Positions 51,594 through 63,800 of a stretch of DNA of 64,000 bases are shown here, one piece after another (the first letter of the stretch is position 1; every line of letters starts with the position of its first letter). The notes beneath the pieces are model-generated. The model was not told the DNA's origin. It searched no databases and worked only from the letters and a program-made list of their open reading frames with translations. Source of the stretch: Rhynochetos jubatus (Eukaryota; Chordata; Aves; Eurypygiformes; Rhynochetidae); NCBI GenBank assembly GCA_027574665.1, contig CM050655.1, positions 2,852,001-2,916,000 on the forward strand. Reading direction: 5' to 3'. The position numbers and the translations under genes were made by a program.

Positions 51594-52146
51594 ACTATTG
51601 TGATTGTGCCCCTGTACTCAGCACTGGTGGGGCTGCACCTCAGGTACTGTGTTTGGTTTTGGGCCCTTCACTCCAAGAGGGGCACAGAGATGCTGGAGCA
51701 TGTCCAGAGCAGGGCGACAAAGGTGGTGAAGGGTCTGGAGCACAAGTCTGATGAGGAGCTGCTGAGGGAGCTGGGGGTGTTTAGCCTAAAGAAGAGGAGG
51801 CTGAGGGGAGACCTGATCACTCTCTACAGCTCCCTGAAAGGAGGCTGCAGGAAGGCGGGTGCTGGCCTGTTCTCCTGGGTAACTGGTGACAGGACAAGAG
51901 GAAACAGCCTCAAGCTGCATCAAGGTATGTTTAGATTAGGTATTAGGAAAAACTTCCTTTCACTGAAAAACTTCAGTGAAAGGAACAGGCTGCCCAGGGA
52001 AGAGGTGGAGTCACCACCCCTGGAGGTGTTCAAGGAGCGTGTAGACACGGTGCTTGAGGACATGGTCTAGTGGGTACGGTAGTGTTGGGTTGATGGTTGG
52101 ACTGGATGATCTTACAGGTCTTTTCCAACCTTAGTGATTCTGTAAC
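51594..52146 (+). mobile_element. CR1 LINE 3' fragment with open C-terminal ORF2 frame
   Basis: A plus-strand CR1, 5'-truncated. The frame is open from the start of homology to a stop at 52068-52070 and encodes about 158 residues of the ORF2 C-terminus. In order: [60 protein letters not shown], then [20 protein letters not shown] and [18 protein letters not shown]. The 3' UTR follows with GGTTGGACTGGATGATCTTA and CTTTTCCAACCTTAGTGATT, ending near 52146. The uninterrupted frame suggests it is the youngest of the CR1 copies in the window. The catalytic RT motifs lie upstream of the truncation, so it cannot act alone. It is antisense to PCDH15. It contains a 12-bp-arm hairpin at 51956-51983. Confidence 0.94.
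51956..51983 (+). repeat. Perfect inverted repeat (12-bp arms, 4-base loop)
   Basis: CCTTTCACTGAA, loop AAAC, TTCAGTGAAAGG. The arms are exact reverse complements. It lies inside the CR1 ORF2 C-terminal region, where the frame stays open across it ([11 protein letters not shown]). Confidence 0.9.
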
Positions 52147-52962
52147 AGTTCCGCTCACACATCCCTGGTGTCCCTGACCAGGTGCTGTGCCAACAAACCT
52201 AAACAAAGCATAGGAAGAAAAAGCCTAGAAAGCAAATCCAGTGAATATGATGGAAAACTGAAGTTAGTGGGTTTGGATGATCTACTCAGACATGAACACA
52301 ACCAGTTTAAACACCTCCTGGTCTCATGCCCAGCTGCTTCTGCTTCACTTGAGTCACATCTCCCTAATTCAGAAGAAGGAATGTCTAAAAAAAACCCTCC
52401 GAGATGAAGCCTTTTCATTATGCCTTGAAAAGCACAGTGGAGAAATACCTGTAACTGAATATTAGAAGATGCCTGCCTTCTGGGTGGGAGGTACATGGAT
52501 ACACCAATTAAAAGCTCTGTTGTAACATGAAAAAGTTATGTCCACAGTGCTGGAGAGCATATTTTTGTCACTAATTTTACACTGCAAAATATAAAATTCT
52601 ACTACCAAAGTGTAAAAAACCAATAATAAAAGTACTGACTAACTTGTCTGGCTTGTTTGGTCAGCACAGGGGAAAGGAAAAAAATTGAAATCCATAGGTA
52701 AAAGAAAAACAAATGGACTTTTAAAAACCTGGAAATGATGCATTGCTTCAGCCTGCACAGGTACGAGCTAATAGCATGTGTAATTGCCACTGAATAAACA
52801 GCTAGCTTCCCTTTAAACTTGGTTATGTATGTCACTCCAGTCAAAAATTCGACAAATAGCCTTATACAACCTAATTATATTACCAGAAAACAATTATATT
52901 AGCATCCAACTATTAGCAAACAGGATAAAATCCCTTTCAGAGGATGAAGTTCTGAGTACGAC

Positions 52963-52987
52963 AAAAAAAAAAAAAAAAAAAAAAAAA
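52963..52987. repeat. A homopolymer (25 A)
   Basis: A run of 25 A, followed by TTTC. No retrogene or SINE body is recognisable directly upstream, so I do not call it a retroposon tail. Confidence 0.9.
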
Positions 52988-55900
52988 TTTCTATATGAAA
53001 ATATATGTGTGCATATGTTTTTTAGGATAAATATTAAAAGAGCAATTCTCTATTGGCTTGACTTAGTCCTCTCTTAGGAGGGCTGTCACGTAGCAGGACT
53101 TCACACTGAGACAACGATTATAACAACTCAGGCAAGCAGGCTGCAGAACACCAACAAATGCTCAGATGCCAAATGGCCTGGAGGGAGGAAACCAGACCGA
53201 TGCTTTGATGCTCCCTCATCCCACACCTACATATTCAATGCAGAGTTCCTAGCACTTCACTTTTTCCTCCTATTGCAAAATTTCCTGTATTTTAATAGCC
53301 CAGATTAAGAAGTATTTCCACAGATCCTATAGTTATTGCATGCATTTCAAGGAAAATCATGCGAGTGAGCATAATTTCACTCATGATTTCAACATGAGCA
53401 ACACTTTATTGCTGTCAACAATATATGTCTGAGACACTAACAAATCATACTATAAAAAAAGTTTAATTCTAACTCCGAGAGTTTAATACTGTAGGGTTGT
53501 AATCATGTTTACATACAGGGCAGAGCCACAGCAGTATTCTGTCCAAACAACTGGAAGTGAACAGCTTTTTTAGTGTCCTCTCTCAGTATTTTCCCAGCCC
53601 TTATGCCTATAATGTCCTTCCTCGGGTCCCCCCTCAGACACACTCGTTTCTTACAGAATAAATAAATACAGCAAGAAAGACTTTTGGCAGAAAACCTTCC
53701 AAAGAAGAGACAGGGGGTACGGACCCTACTACTCCTTGAAAGCAGAACCAACCTGACTGTGGAAGCATCCGCACAGGCCATCGAGCTTGCAGAATATTAA
53801 CAGAATTGGCAACTACTACAGCTTTTATATGGTTATTGTTTTGCATCCAATCTAATTATAACCTTGCACAGTTTATTGTCAGTGTTTGCTGATAAAAGTT
53901 GATTTGACAGCCCTTAAAATCTGGTAATATTTTAAGCCTGAGGAAATCGGACTTCCAATTAAATCTCCTTCACATGCTCATTTTCTTCATGTTCTCACAG
54001 AATTTGTTCTGAATCATGAAACAAAAGCATCTATGGTTTTGTACCTCTTTATTTTTTTAACAGGAGGAGCACAAACAAAAATAGGAGTTTCCAATGGAAG
54101 AAGAAAAATAATCTCAGAAACCTAATGACATTGCCTGGTGCTTTCTCAAACACAGCATGCTTTTATCTTTACACTGAGCAATTCCAGCAACACACCCCAG
54201 GAGCAAATTATTTGCACCACTGAGTATTTCTTTCAGTGGTATTTCTCCGTTTGTATCTTTCCTGAACTCACGCTGCAATCTCTTCCTTTGACAGAAACAC
54301 TAAACAGCAGAGTATGTAAGCAGATTTCAAAGCTAATTGAAAATAGGAACATAGAGCCTAACAATATTAAATCAAGAAACCTGTCAAGTTTAGCAACAGA
54401 TCATTTGCATCTCCTTTATTTTGTTGTACGAGTTCTTTGTTTGCACAGAAAAAAGACAAAATAGATGTCAACTTGCTTTGTAAATGGCTGATATCCAGTA
54501 AGGATGAAAATAAGCATTCTCAAACGCTAATGAAGCGTCAACCATGTTTATTTGCCCAGTAAATTACTGAAAGGCAAGTCACTGGACACTAGCAAGAGGG
54601 AGGAAGGGCAGTAAAAGCTGACCCGCTTTTCCAACCTTCCAACATAAGCTTACGGTTGGTTTGGGTTTTATTTTTTTACTATATTAAACAGTGCCATAGC
54701 ACAAACTTGAGCATTAGAGACCAACAGTCAATGCCAGTAAATGGTTACTACGGTCTCCAGGCTGGTTTTGGCCAGCTAGTCCTTGCCCAAACAATGTCTG
54801 GGCACAACTTGGGAGGTGCCACTACTCAGGCTTGGATGCAGGAACTGGCTTTGGAGGCCAAGGGAGCGTAACTGTAAAGACATGGTCAGACCATGCCAGT
54901 TGGCCTCAGGGCCACAGAAATGGCCCTTGCTCTGCTTACCTCACCAGCACAGATGTGGCTGCAGAGGCTCAAAACTAATACCACTCCAAGTGTAAGTAAC
55001 TAATTAAAACTTTGGCTTCATCACTCAGATTATTTCCGGGTCACAACACAGAGTCACTGACGACCGAAGGGCATACCCAGCATAATGTGCTGGAATCATT
55101 AGCTGTATAATTCTCCTCCCCATTTTCTCCAGCTTTCAAAGGAAGGCTTGAAGCCACATGGGAGAAGACTTGAAGGTTTTAAATGAGGTTTAGGTTTGAC
55201 TTTATTCTCAGACCTGGACTCAGCTGTAACTGTGTTAGTATAGAGTTCCCCAAGCCAAGAGAGTTGCAGAGATGGTAAGCAGACACAGCTCAGGACAGGT
55301 CCGTCTCATGTATCTTCTATAAGCAGCACTTTTATTGTCCAAATAAATCCAGAAATTCACATTAACTAGTGCAGATACTGCTAAAAACCCCACTTCTTCC
55401 TCTAAGGGGGAAGCACACTTGCGCTGCATGAGGAGTTGCCAGCAGCACCACAGAATCAGTCCCCTGCTTGCTTACGTATTTTACCTGCAACTGCATTTCA
55501 TGATGAACTTTTCTAGCAAATCCTCTAATAATTACTGATATTTTATATGCATGACAAAGTTTCTTTTTCTGGCATTTTGAATATCTAGCTCAAACAAATG
55601 AAGAGGGCAATTTAACAAACATTAACACTTGCCAACAGTTGAATCTTAGTTTGGACAGCTTTGCCCATTTTACCTATTCACTGGGGCAGACGAGTCCATT
55701 TCTGACCAGTATTTGGTTCCTGTTCTGCTCCCAACATGGAGCGACAATATGGACATGGTTGCATCTGTTTAAAGAGGCCAGGCAAAATAAGTCCCTTCCA
55801 GCTGTACAAACCTAACTCAAGCAAAAGTTATAAACAAGAAGGTGAACTTACCAGTCTGCTCTGAAGTTTTAGGTACTGGGACTTTCCTTTGACATTGTAA

Positions 55901-57830
55901 CAACATTTCAAAACAAAATGAATAATAAGCTTTTACAAAGAAAACAGCTCACATGGCATTTTAAATCCACTTCCTTACAAGAAAATATTTTTTACCTAAA
56001 AATATACCTCTGGTCATCTACAAATGTAAAACATCCAAACCTATTAAATATCCAGCCTATTAAAGCACACACATGTTCAATAACACTCTTCTGTTGCTTG
56101 CTTATATGTCATGAAGAACGGGTAATAAATTCAAGAGGTGCTTTTAAAAGTGTAGCTGCTTGGAGAAGTTGCTAACGAATGCGTAGAATCCTCAGTTACT
56201 GCAAATCTTAAGACTTCAGATTTTTCACAGGAAGCACACCCAAAGCACTCAAAGGCTGCTTGATACAAATGGAAAGTATCTAAAAACCAGGAGATGTAGT
56301 CCACAGTTAGAAAATGAGATGCTCCTTGGAGTGCATTGCTCCTGAAGAATGTTCACAAATCATTGTGGACAAGTTGCTCTGCTTGCTCTCTGAAACAGTA
56401 AATCAAAACTATGGTATCCTTAGACACCCTACCAAGAAAAAAGAGAAGCAACAGGGATGACACGCACAGCACTCATTCGCCTCAAAACACAAAAGTGACT
56501 GTAGTTCCCATGTCTGCTTGTTAAGAAACTGATAAACAAGGCAGCATCCAGTAAAGAAAAACAATAATGTTAATGCCTAAGTAATACTACACAAGAATGC
56601 TTTGGAGACCTGAATCAGTCTGACTGTGGGAAAGACCAAGAACTATCTGATATCTCTGTATCAGCATTGCCAGTAAGACGAAGTGCCAGTTATGAGAGGT
56701 ACAGTTAGAGGAGAACAGTACAAGAACCACATCGAAACGCTAAAAACATCATTAAGCAGCCAAAAAAAGAGAGACGGCAACTAAACACTGAAATGAGCGA
56801 CTAAGGTTAACCAAATATTAAGTGTAATGCCATTAAATGCAATATAAGAAATAGGCATTATCCTTTAATGTGTTGGGGTTTTCTTCTAGGTTATATAATT
56901 AGTACTGTGCTACAATATTACCCCTGCAATAGAGAGGTTACAAAGGTAAATGTTAATTTAATAGTCTGTAGGTCGTGAGATGTATTTTTAAGGTCCATTT
57001 TGACTATAAATTCTACGAACTTACAGCAAAAAATACATAGCTGAATACCTAAACATGTAAGTGTTGGCAACAATCCCTTCTTTCATTAACTCCATGAAAG
57101 CATCTCTGTTATTCACTTGTTGAAACAAGGCACAGAATACCCAAGTCTTTGTTTGCTACTACATTTTCTCCCAAGTTACCAAGACCTTCAATGGCTGCAG
57201 CCACCCATTAGTTATGTAAACCCTGAAATAACAGATGAGATGTTACAGTAAAGAATTCTGAAAAACATTGTGCTGGGGTCAAAGGCGTTACTCCAGATCA
57301 ATGTTCCTATATTCAAAGGATAAGAATGTTTACCTCATTTACCTGGGGGAGGGGGGGGAGAATAGATTTTTTTATGTTTAAATAAAGTAAAGCCATTTCA
57401 TGTAGCTAACGACATACTGAGGCAGACAATTCACAAGTAATACAAAACAATCTATATAGGCTGTTCAGATTCCATCATCCTGAAACCTTTTGAGCAATTT
57501 CATTCAAACCACAATCTAGTAACAGCACGAGGACCAGGAGCTACAGAGCTAGGAGGGGGACTCACAAGAGCAAACGATCAGGGGAAACTGAGGGCCAGCA
57601 TGTTTTATTTCCCATCTATAGCTTAACCCCCTCAAACTGCTAACCAAAATGTAGACCACTGTGTGGAGTAAAGAGATAGAATATAGTACTAATGATACTA
57701 CAGCAGGTGCTTTCCAACCGTCATTTTTTAAACCAAGTACACATCTACTAGCTTGGATATAAACTAAAATCTAGATTCTTTTTTTAAAATACTGAGTCAG
57801 CAAGTTATGAATACCTACCCAATGTAAGGG

Positions 57831-57846
57831 AAAAAAAAAAAAAAAA
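57831..57846. repeat. A homopolymer (16 A)
   Basis: A run of 16 A in intron sequence, no associated element seen. Confidence 0.9.
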
Positions 57847-58788
57847 GGCACTTGTCTACTGCCCTTTCTTCTCAGAATAAGTTCTTACAGCTCCTTGCAA
57901 ATTACATCTTTTGAGTTATTCTAGTCTGACTCCAAACAAACAAAACCAAGAAATAAAGTCAAACAGCAGCGCCCGCCCACCCACAACTCCCAGGGAGACA
58001 GGCATCAGGTGTTCTGGAGCCAACACACAATTTCCTTCCCCTGAACTGCAAAGAAGCCATTTGTTTTTTGGGGGCACAGGGCGGGGTTTACAAGGCCCTG
58101 GAAGAGCAAAGCAGAGCCTGGGGCAGTTGCATTACCCCAGCCCCAGCCCTGGGCCATGCAGGAAGCCTGGGGAACCTGCCCAAAGAAAACTCTGGGAAGG
58201 AGCTGATGGCAACCCAGACCACTTCCTCAGTCAGAAACCATGCACTGATCGAGGACTGCATTAATGACATGTACTACAGTAACAGTATTGTAACTCAATA
58301 ATCCTTTTTGCCAATAAATCATATTGTTGTACAGTATATTAAGCTATCACCTAAGAAACTGAACTACTTCCACTCTCACTTATCTTCCAAGCACATAAAA
58401 TAAACATCAGGAATGGAAATAATGTATAAAATGAAGTGCACTATTTTTTTCTGAGAGGAAAAGATAACAATATACTTGGCCATAAATTTTATTCTTACAG
58501 GACTGCCACCTTCCCCCCAGTTTCTTTCCTGCAGCATCATCTGCATGTCATCTAAATGAATTTGCCTACCCCTGAGCAGTCAGCATTGAATATTCCATGC
58601 CGGTTTCCATTTTGACATGCTGTTACAAAAGATATTCTGTTTAAATTCTTTTTTTGGTTTGCGTAAGACTATCCTTGAAGAGGTCAGAACCTCCCAAGCA
58701 AGAGCCAGTGTCATATGAGATTCACAATAACATGGGCAAATAAACAATGTTAGAAGTAATTCCTCATGGGCATTCAAACCTTTTAGCT

Positions 58789-58803
58789 CCCCCCCCCCCC
58801 CCC
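58789..58803. repeat. C homopolymer (15 C)
   Basis: A run of 15 C. The length may be affected by sequencing error, since poly-C runs are error prone. Confidence 0.9.
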
Positions 58804-60307
58804 TTTTATTATAAAGGGCATTGTCATTTCAGTACATTCTTGGAATAAAATAGAGGCTTAAAAACTAACTGGTGCTTTGTTCAGATGAATATGACTGTAG
58901 GAAAACTCATTCCATTATGGGAAGTTAAGAAGTGACCTCAGGGACTAGGCAGAGCCACACCCAATATGAAGCGTCAACTTTGTTGCAACCCTTCTTGTTT
59001 AGCTTTTAAAACAAACTGTATTTTGAAATCATGCTTTAACCTTGAAAGTATTCCTACTCAGTGGTCAAAATCGGTAAGAGCAAACTCTAATACAACTGCC
59101 CCTACCATTTTTCTTCTTTGGTGTGTGGTTCTCTACAGTCTTTGTTAGCCACCCACTTTTCTCTTTGGGTGTCTTCGATGGCCAGCCACCACGCTCTTCT
59201 GTTACTGTTCAAGTTAGCTTCTGGCCCAGGCACAGCAGAGATGGTCTGCACATCTGGAGATGGTAAGGGGCTGCTTTCCTACAGAATCAGTCAGGCTAGA
59301 CAACTCAACTACTGCTGCATCAGCTGCAGTACTGGGTCCTGCAGCAGCCTGGAGAACAAATCTGGAGAAGAAATCACTTCTACACACACCCACTTCGCAA
59401 AACAGAGCCAGAAACAGGATATTTTCTCAGGCGAGTAGTTTTGCCTCCTCTCTCTCCATGCCGAAAGTACAGAGAGTATTTGTGTCGCTCCTAGCTTTGC
59501 TGCTATTCACCCTAACGCTAGTACTTACAGAGTTTGCTTCTCTACATCCACTTACATGGATGTTACACATCTCTCATGCCTTAGTTTTAAGCCATCACCT
59601 TCACCGTTCCTGGTTATAGCCAAATCAGTGGGATCTGTGGGTTAAACACATGCTAGATGTGAGGGAGAGGCAAGCAGGAGGGAGTCTGAAGAGAACAGCA
59701 CCGACCTGTCTGCAACTCCCGGCTGGACTTCACAGCTCTCTGACAGCAGGTCCTTCATTGCTCCAGGCTCTGTGTGGGCTCCCACCATGGGTGGGACTCT
59801 GGACCTCTTAGTCAAAACTACCGCTAATACTCTGCTGCCCTCCACCTCATCTTCTCACATCACCGGCTATGCCGACTAATTGCAGCAGTCACAATTCACA
59901 CTTAGCATATAACTCCCCACAAACTACTCAGTTGTATGCCTTTAACAAAGATATAACATCACTATTTCCAGTTCAGGACACGAGTGAACAACTGAAAAAA
60001 GCTGCAGATGAAAAAGTGTTTCAGTTTGAACATTCATAAGCCCGGTTGTTGGTAACAGGTACCTGTCATACTCCAAACTGCGCTAGGAACAAATTTTATT
60101 CCATGTAAGATAAATCAACATCTTGACTCCAGGACATTTTAGTAGTAGTGGAAAGCAATCATGCCTCCAGCCTGGAAAGACATGTATAAAGACATCATTT
60201 AGAACAATACAGTCAACCTCATTTTCAGAAGAGAGTGCGATGGGTTGTGACAAGAATTTGCCAAAAACACTGAAGCAGATTTTTCAGGGCACCAGATGCA
60301 ATACTTT

Positions 60308-60321
60308 AAAAAAAAAAAAAA
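60308..60321. repeat. A homopolymer (14 A)
   Basis: A run of 14 A in intron sequence, no associated element seen. Confidence 0.85.
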
Positions 60322-60484
60322 TCAAATAAATATTGAATAATAAAAACATCTTGGTATTTGAGTAGAACCTGTAATGTGCCATGAAAAACTACTGACTTAA
60401 TGGACATTTGGGGATTTGGGCAGAAAATGGACCCCAGAGTCAGAAGTCTGGCAGAAAAACTCCTGATCACAGGTTCAGAGTGTT

Positions 60485-60565
60485 CGGGGTTGGAAGGGAC
60501 CTCTAGAGATCATCTAGTCCAACCCCCCTGCCAGAGCAGGATCACCTAGAGTAGATCACACAGCT
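60485..60565 (-). mobile_element. Short CR1-type LINE 3' end fragment
   Basis: The plus strand reads GGGGTTGGAAGGGACCTCTA, then GATCATCTAGTCCAACCCCC and CAGAGCAGGATCACCTAGAG. This is the reverse complement of the conserved 3' UTR of a CR1 subfamily. Only about 80 bp is recognisable. No coding part remains. Same sense as PCDH15. Confidence 0.85.
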
Positions 60566-62650
60566 CCACATCTCTGAAAAAACTTGCTTGACTCAGAACT
60601 GACCTGAAAAGCACATTCAGGAATGAGATGAGAATAATCAATGCAAATAAATTTACATGACCTGATTTAACTGAATGGCATATGGACTAAGTAATAATAC
60701 AGTGTACTACTGCCAATCGTGCTATCCGAGAACTCTGTTGGAGTAACCTGAAGGAAGGAGTATGCCTCAGTACATTAATTTAGATGACGAACAGAATCAC
60801 TGATACGATGTCACCTCAGGGGGGCATATACCATAAAAATTACACATATGCAATTAGGGCTGAAGGAGATCCACTCAGACAGCTCCCAGGCCATTTATTA
60901 GAAAGAATGAAAAGAAAGATGCAGTAAGGGAAAGCACTAGCATATGGTGGTGGCAGCATTCCGAAGCCCGTTGAAGTGGCCAACTGCACTACCTGGGGGA
61001 ATTCCACCAGGCTTGGTGGGAGATGACAGCTCTCAAGTGGCAATTTGGTTTTTGAAATCATTAAGAGAACATAAAAAGTGAGAAATGTTAATGAGTCTTT
61101 CAGTTGTTTACCTAGATCCAAAGGCATCAATTACTATTGTCTGGAACAGGCAAATCAAAACATTATTTCCTGTTTCTATGGAAAAAGGCAGCATTTTTAC
61201 CCTTTGCCCAGGTGCACAACAAATCCATTCAAACTCTAGATGACACACAGATCAAAAGCAGTTTTACAGAGTTATTCTTCAAGCCAAGACATACCGCAAT
61301 CCAAACTCTCATCAGGTGGTTTTATTGACTGTAAAAGGGTGTTTTCCAGTCATTGCCTTGTGTCAGAGGTGCCCATTCATCAGCATAAACAGTTTCAGAG
61401 TTAAACTATATTGGCAGAATGAAGACTGGGGAGTTTGTCTTGTTGGAGTTTTATTTGTTTGATTTTAAACATAGAGGCAACCAAACCAAAATACCCAGCC
61501 TCCACAGGAATTTTGGTCAGTCTAAAAACGAAGGACCTGTTTGTTTATTTACACATAAGGTGGGAGGGAAAGGAGGGGGAGGCTTGCTTCTGAACCTCAA
61601 AATAAGAAAGTTTCATTCTGGCTGTTGAAAGTTTGCTTTGTTTTCTGTTTTTTATGTTAGTCTTTGCTACTGTTAAAGGGCAAAAGCAGCAAATGGAAGG
61701 TAATTTCAGATTTCACATCACTCCATTGAAAAGTTGGAAAAGTCTTTCAGTGCTACATGAAGAGTTCAGTTGGGTTAGGGTTTGTTTTGCACAAAACAGT
61801 TGTCAAATACTACCCACACATATTAAACAAATGCATTATTATAGGGAACTATCATGTAACTACCTCTTAATCTCATTATGCCTTCCCAGCCACAGACTCC
61901 CCATGAAAACCTTCCTCCACTTTATGCAGCTCTTGTCTTGGCTTAAGTAAAAACACAATACTCCGCAACAGGAATAATTCATCCTGCCTATTTTGAATTC
62001 TTTTGTCTTATTTGCTGTGGAGTTAACTGACCCATTTAACTGAAAGTGCTAAATGACAGAGACAGTCCAAGGGTTAAAGGATTTCCCATGTTGGCAATTG
62101 CTGTAGTACCAACCAAAATGTTCCACAATAGATTGGAGATTTGGCTCCATTCTCAGCCACAGGGAGCAAAAAGAGAACGTGATTGCAGAGAGCACCTTTT
62201 TCTGTGAAGACTCAATCTAACTCAAAGCAAGCAATTCCACCAGCAATTGAACAAATCAAGTCTGCTTTCTTTGCAGATGGCTTTCTTTTGAGTCATTTTA
62301 ACTGAGTTATACCAGAAATGCAACAGCAAACCTACAAAGATGTTCTTTTTCCGTGAAGTCCTTTGGCAGCAGCAGGCCAGCATGCAGATGCGGTTATCCA
62401 TGCTCCTGTTCCATAGGATGAAACAATCCTACTATGGGAATTATGCCAACACAACCAAGACTTACCACAGATTTGCAAGTCAGTATTATAAAGCACAGCA
62501 GCCGTAATCTTCAGTCCTTAGCAGTACACCAGCCAGCTGCTCTTCTACCCAAACGGAGACTCTCAAAGAAAGTATCTTCCTCTCTGTCCAGCTTGACAGA
62601 CACCCCTTGCTCATTGTGAGCTGCATTCACAAGTGTCCAGATAATATCAG

Positions 62651-63800
62651 ATTCGTAGAATCCCAGGCTGGAAGAGACCTCAAGGATCATCTGGTCCAAC
62701 CTTTCTTTGAAAAAGCACAGTCTAGACAAGATGACGGCCCAGCACCCTGTCCAGCCGAATCTTGAGTATCCAGTGTTGGGGAATCCATCACTTCCTTGGG
62801 GAGATTGTTCCAATGGCTGCTTGCTCTCATTGTGAAAATTTTTCCTGATGTCCCATTGGAATTTCCCCAGGAGGAACTTAGGCTCATTATCCCTTGACTT
62901 TTCCATGTGACGTCTTGTAGAAAGGGAGTCTCCACCTTCTTTGTAGCCACTCTCCAAATACTGCAACATGGTAAAAAGGTCTCACCTAAGCCTTCTCTTC
63001 TTAAGGCTGAACGAAGCCAGCTCTCCCAGCCCTTCCTCACATGGTAGACTTCCCAGCCCTTTGATCATCTTTATGGTTCTTCTCTGCACTCTCTCCAGCC
63101 CATCCACATCTCTTACACAGCAGGGCCCAGCACTGAACACAGTATTCCAGGTGTAGCCTGACAAGAGTTGAGTAGAGTGGGATAATGGCTTCTTTCTCCC
63201 TGCTGGTGATGCAGCCCAGCATCCTCCTGGCTCTCTTAGCCACAGCACACTGGTCACTCCCATGGAGCTTGTTTTCCACCAGGATCCCCAGGTCCCTTTC
63301 CATAAAGCTGTTTCCCAGCTGGGCACATCCCGGCCTGTGCTGCACTCCTGAATTATGTTTTCCCAGGTGCAAGACCTTGCATTTGCCCTTGCTGAGCTTC
63401 ATAAGGTTCTTGTTATCTTCCTCTCCCGGCCTATCCAGGTCTTCCTGCAGGGTGGCTCTCCCTTCTGAAGCATCTGCTCCCCACATAGTATGGTATCAAA
63501 CTTCATCAGGTACACCTGATCCCATCATCCAGATTACTTATGAAAATAATAAACAGCGTTGGGCCCAAGCCCTAAGGGACCCCACTAGTGAGAGGTTGCC
63601 AGTTTGAAAAGGAGCCATTCACCACAACCTTCCAGGCACAGCCTGTCAGCCAGTTCCCCACCCACCGCACGGACCACTTGTGTAGACCGTAACCCATCTG
63701 TTCCCCTAGGAGAAGGCTGTGGGAAACTGTACTGAAAGTCTTGGAGAAATCCAGGCACACAGTGTCCACCAGTCACTGCACATCAACCAAGCAGGTTACT
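62651..63800 (-). mobile_element. CR1 LINE fragment with broken reverse-transcriptase sequence
   Basis: The longest CR1 copy in the window, minus orientation. Its 3' end lies at about 62651 (plus strand ATTCGTAGAATCCCAGGCTG, then GGAAGAGACCTCAAGGATCA). Reading inward, ORF2 pieces occur in different frames: VCLDFSKTFSTVSHSLL (RT palm region, about 63715-63765), KWSVRWVGNWLTG and VVVNGSFSNWQPLTSGVP, then MKLSKGKCKVLHLGKHNSG, ERDLGILVENKLHGSDQCAV and IIPLYSTLVRLHLEYCVQCW. The FADD segment expected between these falls where a deletion and frameshifts occur near 63490-63510, so the catalytic box is lost. The 3' UTR type differs from the copy at 23946, suggesting another CR1 subfamily. The upper boundary is uncertain by about 50-100 bp. 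Sense to PCDH15. Confidence 0.92.

Noticed and set aside
52963..52987. A25 run as the tail of a processed pseudogene
   Set aside because: No gene-like sequence, intronless coding similarity or target duplication next to it.
63185..63607. 140-codon plus-strand open frame
   Set aside because: Antisense of the CR1 copy at 62651-63800.
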